12,817 nucleotides of DNA from positions 1-12,817 of the forward strand of contig CAYMEJ010000026.1 in the NCBI GenBank assembly GCA_964389735.1. Direction: 5' to 3'. Of the stretch, positions 1-5,548 are shown piece after piece; positions within the stretch are counted from its first letter, which is position 1, and every line of letters starts with the position of its first letter. Both the position numbers and the translations under genes were made by a program. This DNA is from JAQUVS01 sp964389735. GTDB lineage: Bacteria > Bacillota_I > Bacilli_A > RF39 > UBA660. The notes beneath the pieces were generated by a model. It did no database searches and was not told where the DNA came from. It was given only the letters and a program-made list of their open reading frames with translations.

Positions 1-419
1 TGATTGCTAAAATTATTTGTGAAGCAAGTAATGTTGCAGCAGTAACTGAACCAAATGCAGTTAAAGTTGATTTAGAAGATGATGGTAGAGTAGTAATTTA
101 TCATTCAGACCAAGAAGTAATTAATAAAACAGCACAAATGATTAAGGATTTAACTAAAGAAGTAGAAGTAGGTAAAATTTATCCTTCTAAAGTAGTTAAA
201 ATAGAAGAATTTGGATGTTTTGTACAAATATGGCCTGGTTGTGAAGGATTAGTACATATATCAGAACTTTCTAAAGAAAGAGTTAATAAAACAGAAGATG
301 TTGTTAAATTAGGAGATGAAATCTTAGTTAAAGCAATTGGATGTGATAAAAAAGGTAGATTAAACTTCTCAAGAAAAGCTGCTATGGAACCTACTAAGGT
401 AGAAGAAGTAAAAGAATAG
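1..419 (+). CDS. pnp: Polynucleotide phosphorylase, C-terminal part (5' end outside window)
   Basis: PNPase is a 3'-5' exoribonuclease that degrades RNA by phosphorolysis and is part of the mRNA decay machinery. Only the C-terminal 138 codons are present; the frame is open from base 3 and ends at TAG 417-419. Visible in order are the end of the KH domain (VDLEDDGRVVIYHSDQE) and an S1 RNA-binding domain from about base 168 (VGKIYPSKVVKIEEFGCFVQ, then GLVHISEL and GRLNFSRKAA). The linker of the form TKEVEVGKIY joining KH to S1 is characteristic of PNPase and separates it from other S1 proteins. The catalytic RNase PH domains lie off the left edge. An ATG at 138 is internal, not the true start. 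The last codons form the 5' arm of a terminator. Confidence 0.93.
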   Translation, partial: IAKIICEASNVAAVTEPNAVKVDLEDDGRVVIYHSDQEVINKTAQMIKDLTKEVEVGKIYPSKVVKIEEFGCFVQIWPGCEGLVHISELSKERVNKTEDVVKLGDEILVKAIGCDKKGRLNFSRKAAMEPTKVEEVKE

Positions 420-437
420 TTATCTATTCTTTTTTTA
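411..437 (+). terminator. Intrinsic terminator of pnp, overlapping its stop codon
   Basis: The arm AAAGAATAG (411-419, including the TAG stop) pairs perfectly with CTATTCTTT (424-432) across the loop TTAT and runs into a T tract to 436. Confidence 0.85.
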
Positions 438-458
438 TGTTATAATTTAAATAGGAGG
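438..458 (+). promoter_or_regulatory. Extended -10 promoter and SD of the DUF1653 gene
   Basis: TG (438-439) one base before TATAAT (441-446) is a consensus extended -10. No good -35 is seen; the region 17 bp upstream lies in the terminator. AGGAGG at 453-458 is the SD for the ATG at 466. Transcription would be expected to begin around 453, so the leader would be very short. Confidence 0.6.
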
Positions 459-465
459 ATATATA

Positions 466-693
466 ATGAAAGAAGTATTAACAAAAAGGGTTTATAAACA
501 TTTTAAAGGTAATTATTACTTTGTAGAAGATATTGCAAAGCATAGTGAAACAGAAGAATTAATGGTAGTGTATAGAGCATTATATGGTGACTTTAGTCTA
601 TATGTAAGACCCCTTGAAATGTTTTCTTCATTAGTTGATAAGGAGAAATATCCTGATGTAGAACAAACTTATAGATTTGAATTACAAGATTAA
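466..693 (+). CDS. DUF1653 family small protein
   Basis: A 75-residue protein matching the DUF1653 pattern: YKHFKGNYYFVEDIAKHSET near the start, a conserved YRALYGD in the middle, and VRPLEMF before the tail. Family members are short stand-alone proteins with a small beta-rich domain; their function is not established. There is no signal peptide or membrane segment, so it is probably cytoplasmic. The ATG at 466 has a strong SD 7 bases upstream. It sits alone between the pnp terminator and its own terminator, so it is likely transcribed as a single gene. Family assignment is by recalled motif pattern, not by a search. Confidence 0.85.
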   Translation: MKEVLTKRVYKHFKGNYYFVEDIAKHSETEELMVVYRALYGDFSLYVRPLEMFSSLVDKEKYPDVEQTYRFELQD

Positions 694-715
694 TAGAGAT
701 TTTCTCTATTTTTTT
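692..715 (+). terminator. Intrinsic terminator of the DUF1653 gene
   Basis: AATAGAGA (692-699) pairs with TCTCTATT (703-710) across a 3-base loop and is followed by TTTTT. The 5' arm starts inside the TAA stop codon (691-693). Confidence 0.85.
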
Positions 716-743
716 GTTTAAAAATATTTTTTTAACATATATT
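714..743 (+). promoter_or_regulatory. Possible promoter of the NodB-fold gene
   Basis: TTGTTT (714-719) and TATATT (738-743) are separated by 18 bp, directly after the preceding terminator. The match is modest in an AT-rich region; position is the main support. Confidence 0.35.
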
Positions 744-759
744 TAAATAGGTGATATTA

Positions 760-1623
760 ATGAAAAAAATATTTTCTTATTTTGGAGTATTAGTACTTAT
801 ATCTTTTAGTTTTTATTATACTGATAAAGCGGTTGATATTATTAGAAGAAATGATCCTATTATGCAAGAAATTGTAGATTATAATGAATTCAATAAAATT
901 AATCCAGTAAATGCTTATATTAATGATAATGAAATAATACCTGGATTATTAGGAAAAGAAGTTGATTTAAAAAAGAGTTATATTAATATGAAAAGATTAA
1001 ATAAATTTGATGAGTCTTTATTGGTATTTGATGAAGTAATTCCTAATATTAATTTAGATGGTAATTATGATAAATATATTATTAAAGGTAATGGTAGTTT
1101 ATCTAATGTATCTTTAGTATTTACTATAAGTGATATTAATAATTTAAAAGAGATATATGATGTTCTTTTAGAAAAAAATGTATTAGCTACTTTCTTTATA
1201 GATGGAGATATTATGGAAGACAATATTCCTTTATTAAGTGAAATGGCAGGAGATTCATATGAAATAGAAAATTATGGATATAGTAATCAATATAGTGAAG
1301 AAATGTTTGATTGGACTAATAATTTAATTGAATCTATTACTAATGTTACTACTAAATATTGCTATAGTGATTATCATAATTATAAAGTAATGGATATTTG
1401 TAGTAAGAATAAGAAGTATACTGTAATACCGAGTATAAATGCTGTTAATTATCCTTTTATGGCAATTAAGAAGGCGTTAGATAATGGTAGTATTATAAGA
1501 TTAGATAATAGTGATAAAGTATTAAAAGAACTATCTACTAGTATTTCATATATAAAACAAAAAGGTTATGATATAGTTACACTTGATGAATTACTTAGTG
1601 AAAGTAAAACTGAGGAAAAATAG
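760..1623 (+). CDS. Membrane-anchored NodB-fold protein with degenerate active site
   Basis: A 287-residue protein with an N-terminal membrane anchor or uncleaved signal (residues about 7-20) and, from about residue 117, a polysaccharide-deacetylase (NodB) fold. The fold shows in VLLEKNVLATFFIDGD, EIENYGYSNQYSEEM, DNGSIIRLDN and YIKQKGYDIVTLDELL, which line up with the usual ATFF, GNHTxSH, GSIILLHD and VTLDELL blocks. Catalytic positions are lost: TFDD reads TISD (122-125), the two metal histidines read Y172 and N176, and the late HD reads DN (249-250). It is therefore probably not an active deacetylase and may bind glycan or act as a scaffold. B. subtilis carries the related ylxY just after pnp, so the locus is conserved. 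The ATG at 760 is preferred over GTG 751 because AGGTGAT at 748-754 is its SD. Confidence 0.75.
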   Translation: MKKIFSYFGVLVLISFSFYYTDKAVDIIRRNDPIMQEIVDYNEFNKINPVNAYINDNEIIPGLLGKEVDLKKSYINMKRLNKFDESLLVFDEVIPNINLDGNYDKYIIKGNGSLSNVSLVFTISDINNLKEIYDVLLEKNVLATFFIDGDIMEDNIPLLSEMAGDSYEIENYGYSNQYSEEMFDWTNNLIESITNVTTKYCYSDYHNYKVMDICSKNKKYTVIPSINAVNYPFMAIKKALDNGSIIRLDNSDKVLKELSTSISYIKQKGYDIVTLDELLSESKTEEK

Positions 1624-1630
1624 GAAACAC

Positions 1631-1659
1631 TTGATTTTTTCGGCAAAATATGTTATAAT
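1631..1659 (+). promoter_or_regulatory. Promoter of the repeat-rich 435-aa gene
   Basis: TTGATT (1631-1636), 17-bp spacer, TATAAT (1654-1659), with TG at 1651-1652 making an extended -10. The predicted start is near 1666, ahead of an AAGGGG-type SD at 1678-1683. Confidence 0.8.
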
Positions 1660-1690
1660 ATCAAGCATATTTGAAGAAGGGGTGTTTTGA

Positions 1691-2998
1691 ATGAATTTTG
1701 AAAAATTAAGAAGTAAAATGGAAAACGAAACAAATGAAGAATATATAAAATATGTAAAAGAGTATTGCTTTAATCTTTTACCGCCTAAACCTAGAAATAG
1801 AGGAGAAGATCCTGTAATAGGATACAATGAAACAGATGAAGAATATGTTAAATATTTAGAGACTTATTATGATGCATATTATTATCAACAAGAACTTATT
1901 AGTGTTTTATTACCTTCATTAGTATTAAATAATGATAAAGAGGAAATAAAAGATGAAGAAGTTTTAAGAATTGAAGATAAGAAAGAAGAACCTTTATTAA
2001 TAGAAGATAAATCTAAAGCTGATGAAAAAGAAATTGATAAGGTTTTAGCTGAAGAACAAGAAAATAGAGCAAATGAAGTTAATTCAATGATAGATGAAGA
2101 AACAAAAGATATTGAAGAAGAAACTGAAGTTAAAGAAAAACCATTAGATGAAGAAATTGAAGAATTAGAACCTGAAAAAAGTATTTTAGAAAAATGGGAA
2201 GAAAGAAAAGAAAACAAGAAAAAAGAAAAAGCCGAAAGAAAAGCTAAAAAGGCTGCTAGAAAAGCAGAAAAAGCTGAAATTAAAAAAAGAAAACCAACTT
2301 TAAGACAAATAATTATGGGAAGCTTTATTGGTGCAGCTATTTTTAAAGTTTTAGATGTAACTTTTGGAGCAATTGATAAATATATTATAGATCCTTTTGA
2401 TAAATATATTATATCTCCTCTTGATAAATATATTATAGCTCCTCTTCTTAATGCTACAAAAGCAGTTGGTAAGGGAATCGCAAAAGGTGCTAAAGCAGTT
2501 GGTAGAGGAATTGTTAAAGGTACTAAAGCAGTTGGTAGAGGAACCGTTAAAGGTGTTAAATTTATTGGTAAAGTTTTAGTAGCACCTTTTGTAGGATTAT
2601 CTAAACTTAATGATAAAATTATTGATGCTATTGATGCTGGTAAAGTAAAAGATTATGATGATGAAATAGAAGAAGAAATAGCTAATAAACATAATAATGT
2701 TGAATCTAGATTACATCCAGTTATGAATATAGATAATGAGTTAGATGGTATGGATGAAGAAATATCATTAAATGATGAATTAGATGGTATAGAAGAAGAC
2801 ACATATGAACAACCTTTATTAAATGATGAAATTAATGATCTAGATGAAGAAGAAGAAACTAAAGTAGATTTTGATGATTTACTTGATGGTGTTGAAGAAG
2901 ACGTTTATGAGTATCCAGTTGATTTAGATGATGAATTTAGTGATATTGAAGAAAGTAAAGAAATTGAAGGACCAAGATTAATAAAGAGAATTAGTTAA
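1691..2998 (+). CDS. Charged, repeat-rich protein of unknown function with hydrophobic and basic core
   Basis: A 435-residue protein that I do not recognise. The N-terminus carries two copies of a short Tyr-rich motif (ETNEEYIKYVKEYCF at 13-27 and ETDEEYVKYLETYYD at 47-61). Then come an acidic coiled-coil-like stretch (about 84-170), a strongly basic Lys/Arg/Ala stretch (172-202), and a short hydrophobic segment (206-222, IIMGSFIGAAIFKV) that could touch or cross a membrane. After this are three copies of DKYII.P (229-251), three copies of an 11-residue KAVG(K/R)G..KG unit (257-289), and an acidic Asp/Glu-rich tail with repeated ELDG(I/M)(D/E)EE motifs (from about 325). The layout suggests a membrane-associated or nucleic-acid-associated scaffold, but that is inference. 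It has its own promoter and terminator, so it is a single-gene unit. Confidence 0.75.
   Translation: MNFEKLRSKMENETNEEYIKYVKEYCFNLLPPKPRNRGEDPVIGYNETDEEYVKYLETYYDAYYYQQELISVLLPSLVLNNDKEEIKDEEVLRIEDKKEEPLLIEDKSKADEKEIDKVLAEEQENRANEVNSMIDEETKDIEEETEVKEKPLDEEIEELEPEKSILEKWEERKENKKKEKAERKAKKAARKAEKAEIKKRKPTLRQIIMGSFIGAAIFKVLDVTFGAIDKYIIDPFDKYIISPLDKYIIAPLLNATKAVGKGIAKGAKAVGRGIVKGTKAVGRGTVKGVKFIGKVLVAPFVGLSKLNDKIIDAIDAGKVKDYDDEIEEEIANKHNNVESRLHPVMNIDNELDGMDEEISLNDELDGIEEDTYEQPLLNDEINDLDEEEETKVDFDDLLDGVEEDVYEYPVDLDDEFSDIEESKEIEGPRLIKRIS
2375..2446 (+). repeat. Three tandem 24-bp coding repeats (DKYII.P)
   Basis: The 15-mer GATAAATATATTATA recurs exactly at 2375, 2399 and 2423, a 24-bp period, encoding DKYIIDPF, DKYIISPL and DKYIIAPL. 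Confidence 0.9.
2459..2557 (+). repeat. Three tandem 33-bp coding repeats (KAVGRG.VKG.)
   Basis: Units at 2459-2491, 2492-2524 and 2525-2557 encode KAVGKGIAKGA, KAVGRGIVKGT and KAVGRGTVKGV. A decayed fourth unit (KFIGK) follows. The pattern of Gly and Lys with small hydrophobics suggests an amphipathic basic helix or membrane-surface segment. Confidence 0.9.
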
Positions 2999-3002
2999 TT
3001 TT

Positions 3003-3029
3003 AAAAAGATGCTTAATGCATCTTTTTTT
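3003..3029 (+). terminator. Intrinsic terminator after the repeat-rich gene
   Basis: AAAAAGATGC (3003-3012) pairs with GCATCTTTTT (3018-3027) across the loop TTAAT, ending in a T run. Confidence 0.88.
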
Positions 3030-3042
3030 AGTTTGATTAAAA

Positions 3043-3062
3043 TGTTAAAATATATATGGAGG
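3043..3062 (+). promoter_or_regulatory. Extended -10 and SD of tex
   Basis: TG (3043-3044) one base before TAAAAT (3046-3051) resembles the extended -10 seen at 438-446. GGAGG at 3058-3062 is the SD that fixes the tex start at 3071. An in-frame ATG at 3056 overlaps this SD and cannot be served by it. Confidence 0.5.
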
Positions 3063-3070
3063 ATGACAAC

Positions 3071-5221
3071 ATGAATGAATTAATAATTAAAGAAATAAGT
3101 AAAGATTTAAATATAAAGGAAAAACAAGTTTTAACTGTATTAGAACTTTTAAAAGAAGGTAATACTATTCCTTTTATTGCTAGATATAGAAAAGAAGCAA
3201 CAGGGGCACTTGATGAAGAAGTAATTAGAAGTATAAATGAGGTATATGAATATCAAGTTAATTTATTAAAAAGAAAAGAAGATGTTATTAGATTAATAGA
3301 TGAAAAAGGTATGTTAACTGATGAGTTAAAAACTTCTATTTTAAATTGTTCTAAATTAGTAGAAGTAGAAGATTTATATAGACCTTATAAGGAAAAGAAG
3401 AAAACTAAAGCAACTGAAGCAATTGCAATGGGACTTGAACCTTTAAGTAAATATATATTAAGTTTTCCTACTAGTGGAAGTTTAGAAGAAGAAGCAAAGA
3501 AGTATGTTAATGATAAAGTAAAAGATGTTGAAAGTGCTATAGAAGGGGCAAAATATATAATAGCAGAAATTATTAGTGATGAAGCTAAATATAGAAAAGA
3601 AATAAGAAGGATTCTATATAGAGATGGATTAATTACTTCTAAAAAGAAAAAGAGTTCTAATGATGAGGGAAAAATCTATGAAATGTATTATGATTATAAT
3701 GAAGCAGTTAATAGAATTAAACCTCATAGAGTATTAGCAATTAATAGGGGAGAAAAAGAAGGAATATTAAATGTTAGTATAGATTTAGATCAAGATTTAA
3801 TAATAGAATATTTAAAAACTAATGTTATTAAGAATAATAGTTCTATAGTAGTAGATGTAGTTATTGATGCAATAAAGGATAGTTTAAAGAGATTAATTTA
3901 TCCTAGTGTGGAAAGAGAAATAAGAAGTGAATTAAAAGAAGTTGGAGAAGATACTGCTATTGATAATTTTGCTAAGAATGTAGAAAATTTATTACTTACA
4001 CCTCCTATGAAGGAAAAGGTTGTTTTAGGATATGATCCTGCATTTAGAACTGGGTGTAAGTTAGCAGTATTAGATAAAACAGGTAAACCATTAAATATAA
4101 GTGTAATATATCCTACAGAGCCTCATAATAAGATTGAGGAAAGTAAAAAGATTGTATTAGATTTAATAGATAAATATGATGTTGATATAATTGCTATAGG
4201 TAATGGTACTGCATCTAGAGAAAGTGAACAATTTATAGTAGATGTTATAAAGGATGCTAAGAAAAAGGTTGAATATATAATAGTAAATGAAGCAGGTGCT
4301 AGTGTTTATTCTGCTAGTAAGTTAGCAATAGAAGAGTTTCCTGATTTAACAGTAGAAAAGAGAAGTGCTATAAGTATTGGTAGAAGACTACAAGATGCAT
4401 TAAGTGAATTAGTTAAGATTGATCCTAAAAGTATTGGAGTAGGATTATATCAACATGATGTAACTCCTAAGAAACTTGATGAATCATTAGATTTTGTTGT
4501 TAGTAAGACAGTTAATCAAGTAGGAGTTAATATTAATACAGCATCATCTTCACTATTAAAATATGTTTCTGGTATGAATAAGAAAGCAATAGAAGAGGTT
4601 TTAAGTTATAGAGATAACAATGGTAAGATTATGTCTCGTACTGAAATAAAGAAGATTAAAGGAATGACTCCTAAAGTATTTGAACAATCAATAGGATTCT
4701 TAAGAATATTGGATGGTAAAAATATATTAGATAGAACTGATATACATCCTGAGAGTTATTCAATTACTTTAGAATTGTTAAAGGAATTAGATTTAGATGT
4801 TAATGATATTGGAACAGATAAATTAGCAGAAGTACTTAATAATACAAATATAGATGAATATGTAGATAAATTAAAAACTGATAAGTATACGTTAGAAGAT
4901 ATAGTTAAGTCTTTAATGAAACCTAATAGAGATCCTAGAGATAATATGCCTAAGCCTTTATTAAAGAGTGATGTTGTTCATTTAGAGGATTTAAGTGTTG
5001 GGATGAAATTACAAGGAACAGTTAGAAATGTGGTCGATTTTGGGGTGTTTATTGATATTGGATTACATAATGATGGAATGGCACATATCTCTAAATTAAC
5101 TAACAAATATATTAAACATCCATCTGAAGTTGTATCAGTTGGAGATATAGTAGATTGTTATGTAATAGATATCAATTTAGATAAGCAAAAAGTATCTTTA
5201 AGCTTGATTGAAAATAAGTAA
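3071..5221 (+). CDS. tex: Tex-family S1 RNA-binding protein
   Basis: A 716-residue protein with the full Tex layout, close to the usual length. The N-terminal helical region carries the signature IPFIARYRKEATGALDEE near residues 31-50. A YqgF-like RNase H fold begins near 317 (LGYDPAFRTGCKLAVLD, then AIGNGTASRESEQF and NEAGASVYSAS). Helix-hairpin-helix elements follow (NTASSSLLKYVSGMN and GKIMSRTEIKKIKGM), and an S1 domain lies at the C-terminus from about 642 (VGMKLQGTVRNVVDFGVFID, MAHISKL). Tex binds nucleic acid and the transcription machinery and influences transcription and RNA turnover; its exact activity is not settled. The start at 3071 is chosen because GGAGG sits 8 bases upstream. 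It is a single-gene unit between two terminators. Confidence 0.95.
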   Translation: MNELIIKEISKDLNIKEKQVLTVLELLKEGNTIPFIARYRKEATGALDEEVIRSINEVYEYQVNLLKRKEDVIRLIDEKGMLTDELKTSILNCSKLVEVEDLYRPYKEKKKTKATEAIAMGLEPLSKYILSFPTSGSLEEEAKKYVNDKVKDVESAIEGAKYIIAEIISDEAKYRKEIRRILYRDGLITSKKKKSSNDEGKIYEMYYDYNEAVNRIKPHRVLAINRGEKEGILNVSIDLDQDLIIEYLKTNVIKNNSSIVVDVVIDAIKDSLKRLIYPSVEREIRSELKEVGEDTAIDNFAKNVENLLLTPPMKEKVVLGYDPAFRTGCKLAVLDKTGKPLNISVIYPTEPHNKIEESKKIVLDLIDKYDVDIIAIGNGTASRESEQFIVDVIKDAKKKVEYIIVNEAGASVYSASKLAIEEFPDLTVEKRSAISIGRRLQDALSELVKIDPKSIGVGLYQHDVTPKKLDESLDFVVSKTVNQVGVNINTASSSLLKYVSGMNKKAIEEVLSYRDNNGKIMSRTEIKKIKGMTPKVFEQSIGFLRILDGKNILDRTDIHPESYSITLELLKELDLDVNDIGTDKLAEVLNNTNIDEYVDKLKTDKYTLEDIVKSLMKPNRDPRDNMPKPLLKSDVVHLEDLSVGMKLQGTVRNVVDFGVFIDIGLHNDGMAHISKLTNKYIKHPSEVVSVGDIVDCYVIDINLDKQKVSLSLIENK

Positions 5222-5278
5222 AAATTGAAAATTAAAAACATACAATTTTTTAAAAAATCAAATTTGAATGTTTCTGTG

Positions 5279-5317
5279 AAACATAAAATCCTTATTTTGC
5301 AAGGGTTTTATGTTTTT
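5279..5317 (+). terminator. Strong intrinsic terminator of tex
   Basis: AAACATAAAATCCTT (5279-5293) pairs with AAGGGTTTTATGTTT (5301-5315) with one G-T wobble, loop ATTTTGC, then T residues to 5317. Confidence 0.9.
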
Positions 5318-5480
5318 ACTTGTGATAAAAAATCGAAAAATGAAATTATTTTATGTTTTCAAAAAATAAAAAAGTGTCTATAAATGTAAAAAGTCGTCAA
5401 GTGTCGAAAAAAGTTTTTTTACAAAACCCTTATATATCAACAAAATAGAAAAAAACAAACAAAAGTTCGTGTATTTTTTA
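5318..5480 (+). other. AT-rich intergenic stretch upstream of the nrdD promoter
   Basis: No gene or RNA is recognisable here. It contains A tracts, two copies of AAGTGTC 27 bp apart (5372-5378 and 5399-5405) and the AT-rich CTTATATATCAA (5429-5440). It may carry upstream regulator sites for the reductase operon, but no convincing NrdR box (tandem ACACWATATAT-type palindromes) is seen. Together with 5222-5317 and the promoter it makes up the 327-bp gap between tex and nrdD. Confidence 0.4.
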
Positions 5481-5509
5481 TTGACTTTTGAAAGTAAGAA
5501 TCATACAAT
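5481..5509 (+). promoter_or_regulatory. Promoter of the nrdD operon
   Basis: TTGACT (5481-5486), 17-bp spacer, TACAAT (5504-5509). Predicted start near 5516. GGGGAGG at 5533-5539 is the SD for ATG 5549. Confidence 0.82.
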
Positions 5510-5518
5510 TAAATTGTA
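5504..5518 (+). promoter_or_regulatory. 15-bp palindrome over the nrdD -10 and start site, candidate operator
   Basis: TACAATT A AATTGTA is a perfect 7-1-7 inverted repeat lying on the -10 hexamer and the predicted +1. A repressor bound here would block transcription. The half-sites do not resemble the NrdR consensus, so the binding protein is unknown. Confidence 0.4.
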
Positions 5519-5548
5519 AACAAATAGAAAATGGGGAGGTAAATTTCT

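Noticed and set aside
1591..1827. Open frame on the - strand across the end of the NodB-fold gene
   Set aside because: It overlaps two well-supported + strand genes and a promoter, has no family motif, and is a low-complexity shadow.
1885..2217. Ser-rich open frame on the - strand
   Set aside because: It is the complement of the Glu/Lys-rich region of the 435-aa gene; Ser/Phe/Leu composition is what antisense of GAA/AAA codons gives.
5372..5440. NrdR boxes upstream of nrdD
   Set aside because: AT-rich words such as CTTATATATCAA resemble the centre of the box, but the paired palindromes with ACA/TGT ends are missing.
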